Assembly: GCA_040902585.1 (NCBI GenBank)
Contig: JBBDXA010000118.1
Coordinates: 1-31,289 of the forward strand
Reading direction: 5' to 3'
DNA: 31,289 bases
Source: JBBDXA01 sp040902585
Lineage (GTDB): Bacteria > Planctomycetota > Phycisphaerae > Phycisphaerales > Phycisphaeraceae
Shown piece by piece: positions 24,502 through 31,146 of this stretch (position 1 is the stretch's first letter; every line of letters begins with the position of its first letter). Made by a program: the position numbers and the translations under genes. A model generated the notes under the pieces. That model did no database searches. It saw only the letters and a list, made by a program, of their open reading frames with translations, and had not been told where the DNA came from.

Positions 24502-24543
24502 GACTCAGGACCCAAGACCCAAGACTCAGGACCCAGGACTCCT
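24502..24543. repeat. Six-unit heptamer array in the tyrA-accA divergent promoter gap
   Basis: Units GACTCAG, GACCCAA, GACCCAA, GACTCAG, GACCCAG and GACTCCT are in exact register. The array occupies more than half of the 78-bp gap between the divergent start codons and ends five bases before the accA ATG. Confidence 0.85.
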
Positions 24544-24548
24544 CGCAG

Positions 24549-25538
24549 ATGCCCGACGAACCCCTCTCCAGCTACACCGGCTCTTACGAGCTGGAATTCG
24601 AACGCCCGCTCATCCAGCTTGAACGGCAGATAACCGAGCTGGAGCTGCACATGAAGCAGACCGGGCTCGACCTTTCAGCCGAGCTGCGCAAGCTGCGCGA
24701 CAACCACACCGCCATGCTGCGCAAGACCTACGACAACCTCACGCCCTGGCATACGGTCCAGGTCGCCCGGCACCCCGGCAGGCCCAAGACGGTGGACTAC
24801 CTTCGGCTCATCGTCAAAGACTTCTGCGAGCTGCACGGCGATCGCCGCTTCGGCGATGACCGCGCCATGCTCACGGGCTTTGGCCGCATCGGTCAGCACA
24901 AGTGCATGATCATCGCCCACAACAAGGGCCGCGATACCAAGGAACGCATCACCGCCAACTTCGGCATGCCGCACCCCGAGGGCTACCGCAAGGCGATGCT
25001 CAAGATGAAGCTGGCGGAGAAGTACAAGGTGCCGGTGGTGACGTTGATTGATACGCCCGGCGCGTATCCGGGCATCGGCGCGGAGGAGCGCGGTCAGGCT
25101 GAGGCGATCGCGGTGAACCTGTTGGAGATGAGCCGGCTTAAGACGCCGATTGTGGCAATTGTCATCGGCGAAGGCGGCAGCGGCGGGGCCCTGGGCATCG
25201 GCGTGGCGGATCGCGTGGCCATGTTGCAATATGCCTGGTACAGCGTGATCAGCCCCGAAGGCTGCGCGGCCATCCTCTGGAAGACCGGCACCGAAGCAGC
25301 CAAGGCGGCGGCGGCCCTGAAGCTCACCGCGGCGGACAACCTCAAGAACGGCATCGTCGATGTCGTGATCGACGAACCGCTCGGCGGTGCCCACCGCAAC
25401 CCTGCCGCCGCGGCGGACGGGCTTGAGAAATTCATCACCAAAAACCTGCGCGAACTGAGCCGGCTTAAAGTGGACACGCTTTTGGAACGGCGCTTCCAGC
25501 GCTTCCGCAAGATCGGCACGCCGGTGGAGGCAAGCTGA
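24549..25538 (+). CDS. accA: Acetyl-CoA carboxylase carboxyltransferase subunit alpha
   Basis: A 329-residue subunit that, with AccD, transfers the carboxyl group from biotin to acetyl-CoA in the first step of fatty-acid synthesis. Conserved segments are FCELHGDRRFGDDRAMLTG, VPVVTLIDTPGAYPGIGAEE, VIGEGGSGGALGIGVAD and SVISPEGCAAILWK. Length is typical. ATG 24549 begins the usual AccA N-terminal helix region (FERPLIQLERQITELE); the frame is open far upstream but that is antisense to tyrA. No clear ribosome site is visible because a heptamer array lies immediately upstream. accD is not in this window. Confidence 0.95.
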   Translation: MPDEPLSSYTGSYELEFERPLIQLERQITELELHMKQTGLDLSAELRKLRDNHTAMLRKTYDNLTPWHTVQVARHPGRPKTVDYLRLIVKDFCELHGDRRFGDDRAMLTGFGRIGQHKCMIIAHNKGRDTKERITANFGMPHPEGYRKAMLKMKLAEKYKVPVVTLIDTPGAYPGIGAEERGQAEAIAVNLLEMSRLKTPIVAIVIGEGGSGGALGIGVADRVAMLQYAWYSVISPEGCAAILWKTGTEAAKAAAALKLTAADNLKNGIVDVVIDEPLGGAHRNPAAAADGLEKFITKNLRELSRLKVDTLLERRFQRFRKIGTPVEAS

Positions 25539-25560
25539 GATTCGCGTGGCTGTGTCTGAA

Positions 25561-25605
25561 TCGGGTGAGTCGGGTGAGTCGGGTGAGTGGGGTGAGTCGG
25601 GTGCC
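25561..25605. repeat. Nine-base tandem array
   Basis: Five units of 9 nt: TCGGGTGAG three times, TGGGGTGAG, then TCGGGTGCC. The last unit runs into the REPIN-like element that follows. Confidence 0.85.
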
Positions 25606-25696
25606 ATGGGTAAGCGAAGTCCGCGGAGCTTACCCGTGCGATGAACCCATGGTGCCGACACGGGCAAGCTCGAAGACTCGCTTGCCCATGGCACCC
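25599..25696. repeat. REPIN-like double hairpin, copy 1
   Basis: A 98-bp element with terminal inverted repeats GGGTGCCATGGG and CCCATGGCACCC. Each half is also a hairpin: GGGTAAGC with GCTTACCC on the left and GGGCAAGC with GCTTGCCC on the right. A 42-base internal stretch is identical to copy 2 near 29.7 kb. It lies just before the prepilin-like gene. Confidence 0.85.
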
Positions 25697-25737
25697 GCAG
25701 ACACCCGCAGAAAGACTCCGATGATCGATTGAACCCC

Positions 25738-26493
25738 ATGAGCCGACGCCCGCATCCAACCCGCGCCTTCACCATCGTCGAGCTTCTGCTCGTCATCTCG
25801 ATCATCGTCCTGCTCATTTCCATCACCTTGCCCGGCCTGCGCAAGTCCCGCGAGTCCGCCCGCCAGGTGCAGTGCGGCATCAACCTGCGCGAGGTCGGCG
25901 TGGCCTGCGGCGTCTACGACAACGACAACCTCAGCTACCTCCCTTCCCACAAGGGCGGCGGCGCGCATCCTTTCACCACCTACTGGATGAACGATTCGAA
26001 CGCTTCCAAACTCGTGCGCGTCAACCTCGGCCTGCTGCTCGTCTATGTCAAAGACTATCGCATGTACTACGACGTCTCCCTGGAGGAAGACCAGCAGTCG
26101 GCGCTTTCCTACAACGGCCCCGATAATCCCTGGAACGACAGCAAAGGCAACAACCCCGCGGGCAATGACTTTCGCTTGCGCTCCAGTTACCCGGCCCGGT
26201 CGCTGGAAGTCGAAGTGGGCGGGGCCGGGCTGAAACAATGGAAGGTCGAAAAGTACCGCACCAAGGCGATCTACTCCTGCTTCACTGGCGTCGACAACTG
26301 GAACGGCGGCGGCATCATCAACGGCCGAATCATGGCGGCGCACTATCGCCGGGGCAACAACGTGCTCTACGGCGACAACTCGGTGCTCTTCCTGCCCATG
26401 GCGGTGTTCGAGGCTTACCGCGCCGTCGGTACCAGCACGCCGACGGCGACGGACATGCATCAGTACTACAAGCGGATGGATGAGGAGCGGTAG
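25738..26493 (+). CDS. Prepilin-like protein with N-terminal methylation motif
   Basis: A 251-residue protein with a type IV prepilin/pseudopilin N-terminus: RAFTIVELLLVISIIVLLIS, with a short basic leader and Glu at position +5 after the predicted cleavage site. The body is a large globular domain, and HYRRGNNVLYGDNSVLFLP near the end resembles the H-x9-DG motif of planctomycete prepilin-like (DUF1559-type) proteins, though with GD instead of DG. Such proteins are abundant in Planctomycetes and their roles are mostly unknown; a pseudopilin of a type II-like system is one possibility. ATG 25738 gives the standard leader; TTG 25729 is also in frame. It has its own upstream repeat region instead of a recognisable promoter. 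Confidence 0.85.
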   Translation: MSRRPHPTRAFTIVELLLVISIIVLLISITLPGLRKSRESARQVQCGINLREVGVACGVYDNDNLSYLPSHKGGGAHPFTTYWMNDSNASKLVRVNLGLLLVYVKDYRMYYDVSLEEDQQSALSYNGPDNPWNDSKGNNPAGNDFRLRSSYPARSLEVEVGGAGLKQWKVEKYRTKAIYSCFTGVDNWNGGGIINGRIMAAHYRRGNNVLYGDNSVLFLPMAVFEAYRAVGTSTPTATDMHQYYKRMDEER

Positions 26494-26618
26494 GGCGAGA
26501 GCGGGCATTATGGCTGCGCGTGTTCTAGTTCCTTTACCGTTGGGCACAACGGGAAACGTTGAGAGGGAGTGGGATTCCGCCGGTTTCAGGCCTGAACCTT
26601 GGGCCGCAAAGAGAGCGC

Positions 26619-26647
26619 TTGTCGAATGGCGGAATTAGTCTTATACT
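26619..26647 (+). promoter_or_regulatory. Sigma-70-type promoter of the PEP-CTERM gene
   Basis: TTGTCG (26619-26624) and TATACT (26642-26647) are separated by exactly 17 bases. Transcription would start near 26654, giving a leader of about 70 bases. A 12-bp perfect palindrome, TTCAGG-CCTGAA (26585-26596), lies 22 bases upstream of the -35 box and could be a regulator site. Confidence 0.6.
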
Positions 26648-26725
26648 GGCGATTCTGTTGGTCACGTTGAGTTGTGGGCCTTCAGTGAAATCATCAAACC
26701 TTGCCCCGGGTGGAATGGAGGAATT

Positions 26726-27577
26726 GTGCTATTTTCAGCTTTGCATCGTCGCACTCTCACCCTGTCACTAGCGTTGACGGCAGGCATCTGCGTTCTCGTT
26801 GCGGGAACCCAGGCCCACGCAGTGCTTTACGCCAGCGACAATTTTGATACCTATGCGCCAGGCTCGAATCTGATCGGCGCGTCCGACGGATCGGGATGGG
26901 ATACAGCCTGGGCCGGTGCCGCCAGTCCCGCTTCCACGGTCGAAGCATTGAATCTGAATCCCGGCAGCGGCAATGCCGCCCAGGTCGTCAACGGCACGAC
27001 TGCCAGCATTGACAGCATTCTCAGTCGCGGGCTGAACGACATCTCCGGTTCGCCCGTTTATGTCAGCCTGCTGGTACAAGTCGCGAACTTCAACACTGGC
27101 AGCGACTTCGTCATGTTTCAGTTAACCGATGGTGCCATCGGCAATGCGGGACAGGCTCTGGGCTTTGGTGTTCTCAACGCGGCGGGAAACCCCTTCTTCG
27201 CCCGATCGGGATCGTCAGCCGGTGCCACCGATCCTGCGAGCACCCTGGCCGTCGGCGGACAGACGTACCATCTTGTCGCGAAAATCTCCCAGCAGGGGGG
27301 CGAGTACGAGCGGATCGATCTGTTCATTGATCCGGCGAGCACGGTCGAGCCCGTCACACCCGATGCGACCGCGATCAACACGGGCGTCAACCTCACCAAT
27401 CTCAGCCTGTTTAACATCCGCACTGCGAACCTCGAATCGGGTGACGTCATCCGCTTCGACGAAATCCGAATCGCCAGCACCTTCGCCGAAGCGGTCGGCG
27501 TTCCCGAGCCGGCCACGCTGGCAATGATGGGCTTCGCGGCCCTGAGCGTTCTCCGCCGTCGCCAGCGAGCCCTCTGA
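26726..27577 (+). CDS. PEP-CTERM sorting-domain protein
   Basis: A 283-residue exported protein. It has a signal peptide (LTLSLALTAGICVLVAGTQAHA) and a C-terminal PEP-CTERM signal: VPEPATLAMMGFAALSVL followed by RRRQRAL, that is, PEP motif, hydrophobic helix and basic tail. PEP-CTERM proteins are processed by exosortases and go to the cell surface or matrix; no exosortase gene is in this window. The mature part is a beta-rich domain (SDNFDTYAPGSNL start, FDEIRIA end) resembling a concanavalin-like sandwich. GTG 26726 is chosen because GGAGG at 26717-26721 lies just upstream; the frame is open to an ATG at 26672 without a ribosome site. It is a monocistronic unit with its own promoter and terminator. 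Confidence 0.85.
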   Translation: MLFSALHRRTLTLSLALTAGICVLVAGTQAHAVLYASDNFDTYAPGSNLIGASDGSGWDTAWAGAASPASTVEALNLNPGSGNAAQVVNGTTASIDSILSRGLNDISGSPVYVSLLVQVANFNTGSDFVMFQLTDGAIGNAGQALGFGVLNAAGNPFFARSGSSAGATDPASTLAVGGQTYHLVAKISQQGGEYERIDLFIDPASTVEPVTPDATAINTGVNLTNLSLFNIRTANLESGDVIRFDEIRIASTFAEAVGVPEPATLAMMGFAALSVLRRRQRAL

Positions 27578-27606
27578 AGCAGATCCTGTGAATTCGAATT
27601 CAAACG

Positions 27607-27643
27607 AAACACCCTGGCCTGATGCCGGGGTGTTTTCTTTTTT
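27607..27643 (+). terminator. Rho-independent terminator after the PEP-CTERM gene
   Basis: AAACACCC pairs with GGGTGTTT, extended inward by a G-T wobble and GGC-CTGAT-GCC. T-rich TCTTTTTT follows directly. This is the clearest terminator in the window. Confidence 0.93.
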
Positions 27644-27776
27644 CACAGGCGAAACACGCCCAAGAGCTGCCGGCCCTGGGTCAACCGCGCGACTGTCCCC
27701 TTGCGTCTGAACTGTGAAGCGGGAGCGCGCGGATGGCGCGATCACGCGAAAGCTGGTTTCATCGGCGTTGCCACGA

Positions 27777-28640
27777 TCAACCACCCGCACCTTCGCGAAT
27801 CTTTCTTTTATGCAACAGGTAGGGATACCTGATCGCCGCCACGACAAACGAAAACACGCCCGCCACCATCAGTGATACAAACATACTCTGATGTTCCCTG
27901 GGGTTGAAGGTGGTGTCCAGGAGAAAATACTCCTCCGCCGGCGGCGCATCGGATCGATTGAACGATTCACGAATCATGCCCGGCAAGCCGGACCAGGCCA
28001 CGCGCCCGCTCCAACGGGCCTCGGCTTCATGCGCCCGGTTCACCTTTCCCAGATCAAGGTACACATACACCGGCTGCCCGCGCTCCCACGTACTGGAAAC
28101 CAGCGGCACGAACACCGTCTCCTCTTCCTTCCCTCTCTCCTTGACAACTTCATGGATCGCTTCGCTCGGCAGGGCGCAACCGGTGACATCAAGCCACCCC
28201 GATGAAGGGCGCACGCCCGCTTCCAACTGCGATGCTGTGATCGCGGTGCGCTCGCCCGCGGTCCACAACTGGGAACCGTAGTAGAGCGATGCACCCAGGC
28301 AGATGATACCGATGCCAAGAGGCCACCAGGGAATCACGCTGTCATCGCTGTATAGAACGATGTTGTAAGGAGAGCCCGGAGTCGTGCCCTCGGGCACCTT
28401 AAAGAGGTCCAGGGGGAATCGCCGTTTGACGGCTGGGATTTCCGAAATGAGAGCAACCGGCAACAGTACAACAAGACCTGTCAACACGCCGATGAACGTC
28501 GGCTCGTAGCTGCCGCGCCAATTCAGGGACAGCTCCGCCAGCCACATGTAGGGACCCGAGTAGGTGAACCAGAAATAACCCGTCAGCAAAACCACGATCG
28601 CGATGACGATTCCGCGCCGCTGCTTCAAGGTGAGATTCAT
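27777..28640 (-). CDS. Multi-pass membrane protein of unknown family (paralogue A)
   Basis: A 287-residue protein with predicted membrane helices near residues 9-28, 48-66, 104-122 and 252-272, and an exported or cytosolic domain of about 125 residues between the last two. It shares many segments with the protein at 29783-30631: EIPAVKRRF, GSYE, IPWWPLGIG, RPSSGWLDVTG, YVYLDLGK and GLPGMIRESFNRSDAPPAEE. I do not recognise the family. ATG 28640 has GGAGG eight to nine bases upstream. It is divergent from the C39-like peptidase gene, 195 bases away. Confidence 0.75.
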   Translation of the reverse strand: MNLTLKQRRGIVIAIVVLLTGYFWFTYSGPYMWLAELSLNWRGSYEPTFIGVLTGLVVLLPVALISEIPAVKRRFPLDLFKVPEGTTPGSPYNIVLYSDDSVIPWWPLGIGIICLGASLYYGSQLWTAGERTAITASQLEAGVRPSSGWLDVTGCALPSEAIHEVVKERGKEEETVFVPLVSSTWERGQPVYVYLDLGKVNRAHEAEARWSGRVAWSGLPGMIRESFNRSDAPPAEEYFLLDTTFNPREHQSMFVSLMVAGVFSFVVAAIRYPYLLHKRKIREGAGG

Positions 28641-28835
28641 AAGGGAGGCCTCCGGCTGAGATGGATTCTCGCACAGGGCTTGCGAGGATTCAAGAGCGGA
28701 CGGACGCGTTTGCGCGAATTGATCGCACTCTTTGCAATCACCCCTAAGTCCACCCTCTTTTGTGCCGATGTCAAATACGTTCGGGTTTTCTCGGCGGCAG
28801 ACCTATCGGAACCGGTCCGACAAAGGGAGACGCAG

Positions 28836-29630
28836 GTGGCTTTGCTCTGGTTCACCTTTCTGGCGGCGCTGGCGGCGGGAGGCTTCCTCTTGGGAAGGCG
28901 CCTCGGGCGCGAGGATCGCCGGGCCGTCCTGACGATGCTCGTGGCGTTCACCATGATGGCGGTGTGGAGCTGGCTGGTGCATCATCCCGCGGTGATGGTT
29001 CAGATCCTGCCGCTGTGGATGCTCAGCCATATCGAAGGCGTCGGGGCCGTGCCGATCTTCATGATTGTCACCGGCGTCGCCTGGGCCCGCGCCACGCTGC
29101 CGGGCCACAAACGTCTGACCATTCTCGCCGCGTTCTTCGGCGGCATCTTCTTCCTCCAGGGTTCACTCTGGATGCTCCAGCCCAACTCCGCAGCCGCCCT
29201 GAGCGGACGCAACGGTGATGACTTCGTCATGCAGTCGCAGGAATACTCCTGCGTTCCCGCCGCCTGCGCCACCGCCCTGAGGCAGCTCGGCTTTCGCGCC
29301 ACCGAAGCGGAAATGGCGCAGCTCACCGAAACCCGCCCCGGCACCGGCTCCACCCTCATCCGCGCGATGACCGGCCTGAGCGAACGACTCGCGGGCACGC
29401 CTTACAAAGTCGCCCTCGTCGAAGCGAATGTACACGACCTCAAGAGTCTGCCCATGCCCGCGCTCACGCCGCTGCAACTGGACTCTAATCAGTTGCACAT
29501 GGTGGTCATTCAGTCGGTGACTGATTCGTGGGTCTGGATCATCGACCCGATGGTCGGCCGCGTGGGCTACCAGCGGGCGGAGTTTGAAGCGGTGTATCTG
29601 AAGCGCGTGATCTGCTTTCAGCGCGAGTAG
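28836..29630 (+). CDS. Membrane-anchored C39-like cysteine peptidase
   Basis: A 264-residue protein with about four N-terminal membrane helices (residues 1-115) and a C-terminal papain-like C39 domain. Catalytic features are the oxyanion glutamine Q133, the nucleophile C139 in SQEYSCVPAACATAL, H221 in LHMVVIQSV and D237 in WIIDPMVG. C39 domains usually cut double-glycine leader peptides in ABC exporters; here no ABC transporter domain is attached, so it is a stand-alone peptidase or a pseudo-peptidase with another target. GTG 28836 is chosen because GGGAG stands six bases upstream and the first helix starts at once; an ATG at 28680 in the same frame would add a non-hydrophobic extension. It is flanked by two paralogous membrane proteins on the opposite strand. 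Confidence 0.8.
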   Translation: MALLWFTFLAALAAGGFLLGRRLGREDRRAVLTMLVAFTMMAVWSWLVHHPAVMVQILPLWMLSHIEGVGAVPIFMIVTGVAWARATLPGHKRLTILAAFFGGIFFLQGSLWMLQPNSAAALSGRNGDDFVMQSQEYSCVPAACATALRQLGFRATEAEMAQLTETRPGTGSTLIRAMTGLSERLAGTPYKVALVEANVHDLKSLPMPALTPLQLDSNQLHMVVIQSVTDSWVWIIDPMVGRVGYQRAEFEAVYLKRVICFQRE

Positions 29631-29647
29631 GCGGGGCCGCATTGCCT

Positions 29648-29683
29648 GGGTGCCTTGGGTGCCATGCGTGCCTTGCGTGCCAT
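29648..29683. repeat. Nine-base tandem array
   Basis: Four 9-nt units, GGGTGCCTT, GGGTGCCAT, GCGTGCCTT and GCGTGCCAT. The unit equals the outer tip (GGGTGCCAT) of the REPIN-like element it runs into, which suggests that the array grew from the end of the element. Confidence 0.8.
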
Positions 29684-29773
29684 GGGTAAGCGAAGTCCGC
29701 GGAGCTTACCCGTGCGATGAACCCAGGGCGCCCGAACGGGCAAACTCGGCAGACCTCGCTTGCCCATAACACC
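29675..29773. repeat. REPIN-like double hairpin, copy 2
   Basis: The left half is identical to copy 1 over 42 bases (GGGTAAGCGAAGTCC through to CGATGAACCCA). The right half is more diverged, ending GCTTGCCCATAACACC. It lies between the convergent C39-like gene and paralogue B. Confidence 0.8.
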
Positions 29774-29782
29774 ACACCACTC

Positions 29783-30631
29783 TCACCTCATCCGCCTTTG
29801 CTGCGCCTTTCGCACCGCGCGCCAGTAGAGCAAGAACAACACAACCGCAATCGCATAAGCGATACCGCCGATCCAGAACAGGATGCGGGCGAAGCCTCGG
29901 TTGAAGTCAGGATCATATTTGTTTACCAGCATCAGATACCCGTCGGCAGGCGGCGCGCTCGATCGCCGGTACTGCTCGCGGATCACGCCGGGCAGCCCCA
30001 TCCAACTGACGCGTCCGCTCACCGTCGCCTCGCCCGACGTAGCCGTCTTCTCCTTGCCCAGGTCGAAATAGACGGACACGGGCTTCCCGCGCTTCCAGTT
30101 CTGGGACACCATCGGCACGTAGGAGCCGACTTTATCCTTCGGCGTGCCTTCGTGAAGCTGCGCCATCTCGCCAGCCAGCAGCACGCCCTTGACGCTGATC
30201 CAGCCGGAGGTCGGCCGCTTGCCTGATTCGAGTTCTTCGATGGTCATGGAGGTCAGCTCACCGGCAACCCAGACCTCCGTCATGAGGAACAGGCCGCTGC
30301 CGAGCGTAACGGTGCCGATGAACAGGGGCCACCACGGGATGATGGTGTCTTCGCCGAAGAGTCGGGCGAAGCGGCACCAGTCGGGCGGCTGCGTGCCGAA
30401 GTATCTTTTGACTGCCGGGATTTCGAGCAGGGCCGCGCCGACGAGGACGTGGATCAGAAGCACCACGATGAGCGTGATCTGGACCTCGTAGCTGCCCAGC
30501 AGACTGACTTGCAGTTCCGCGATCCACTGGAACGGGCCGGTGTAGGTTACCCACCAGAGCAACGTGAGGAAGATGAACAGGCCGATGGCGAGGGCGTATT
30601 TCGCTTCGTTGGAAAGTTTCAGTCGCGGCAT
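29783..30631 (-). CDS. Multi-pass membrane protein of unknown family (paralogue B)
   Basis: A 282-residue protein with predicted helices near residues 13-30, 49-69, 100-120 and 246-268. It aligns along its length with the protein at 27777-28640: EIPAVKRYFG, IPWWPLFIG, RPTSGWISVKG, VYFDLGKEK and GLPGVIREQYRRSSAPPADG. The soluble region carries the conserved W-x-x-G-x-P-V-x-V-Y-x-D-L-G-K segment. Function is unknown. ATG 30631 is chosen; a weak GGGA lies about ten bases upstream. It is convergent with the C39-like peptidase gene. Confidence 0.75.
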   Translation of the reverse strand: MPRLKLSNEAKYALAIGLFIFLTLLWWVTYTGPFQWIAELQVSLLGSYEVQITLIVVLLIHVLVGAALLEIPAVKRYFGTQPPDWCRFARLFGEDTIIPWWPLFIGTVTLGSGLFLMTEVWVAGELTSMTIEELESGKRPTSGWISVKGVLLAGEMAQLHEGTPKDKVGSYVPMVSQNWKRGKPVSVYFDLGKEKTATSGEATVSGRVSWMGLPGVIREQYRRSSAPPADGYLMLVNKYDPDFNRGFARILFWIGGIAYAIAVVLFLLYWRAVRKAQQRRMR

Positions 30632-30746
30632 TGGATTCGTCCCGGGTTGCGAGGGAGTCGATCATACCGCGGCATGCGGGCGACCCTGAATCAGCTCAGA
30701 TGCAAGGTTGCGGAAGGCGTGCCCATCTTCTGTGGCGGGCGCAATC

Positions 30747-30854
30747 GGGTGCCATGGGTAAGCGGAGTCTTCGGAGCTTACCCGTGCTGTGCGCCGAGCG
30801 CAGAGGGTGATCCGCACGGGCAAGCTCCGAAGACTCCGCTTGCCCATGGCACCC
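30747..30854. repeat. REPIN-like double hairpin, copy 3
   Basis: The best-preserved copy. The outer 40 bases on each side (30747-30786 and 30815-30854) are reverse complements at 38 positions; both differences are T/C changes that keep G-T pairing in one strand. Tips are GGGTGCCATGGG and CCCATGGCACCC. The internal spacer differs from the other copies. Confidence 0.9.
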
Positions 30855-30888
30855 CAACTGATCATGCCACATAGTATGGTCACGCCCG

Positions 30889-30917
30889 TTGCGGAGCGGA
30901 GCGCTATTTAGTATAAT
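30889..30917 (+). promoter_or_regulatory. Strong sigma-70-type promoter without an assigned gene
   Basis: TTGCGG (30889-30894) and a perfect TATAAT (30912-30917) are separated by exactly 17 bases. Transcription would start near 30924 and run rightward into the structured region. No convincing start codon follows within the window. Confidence 0.6.
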
Positions 30918-30931
30918 GTACGGTATCTCCC

Positions 30932-30959
30932 GGCGGGCTGCGCGATCGGCGCGCCCGCC
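30932..30959 (+). other. GC-rich hairpin just downstream of the orphan promoter
   Basis: GGCGGGC (30932-30938), a bulged T, and GCGC pair with GCGC and GCCCGCC around the loop GATCG. This is an 11-bp stem about eight bases into the predicted transcript. It could be the 5' end of a structured RNA. Confidence 0.5.
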
Positions 30960-31030
30960 CTCCCAAAGGCCGCCTGGAGCGGTCGCGGCGATGGGTACGC
31001 GCGGGTGACGATCGACATGCCCCTGATGCC

Positions 31031-31146
31031 GTGTCTAGTAGACACGAGGTAGACACGGGGTAGCCATTTTGGAAAGTGTTTTCAATGCAGAACTTATCTT
31101 CAAATGGCTACCAAGGGGGTAGGGGGGTGGTAGACAAATGTCTACC
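31031..31146. other. Fold-back region with repeated TAGACA/TGTCTA motifs
   Basis: GTGTCTA-G-TAGACAC (31031-31045) is a perfect palindrome. GGTAGCCATTT (31059-31069) pairs perfectly with AAATGGCTACC (31102-31112) around a 32-base loop. GGTAGACA-AA-TGTCTACC (31129-31146) is a second palindrome. The TAGACA motif or its complement occurs five times in 116 bases. This may be an operator array, a recombination site or an RNA structure. Confidence 0.5.

Noticed and set aside
23503..24543. CRISPR array
   Set aside because: Repeat units are only 7-9 nt without spacers and no cas gene is present.
23604..24548. Upstream extension of the accA reading frame
   Set aside because: It runs antisense through tyrA and then through the heptamer array; AccA homology begins right after ATG 24549.
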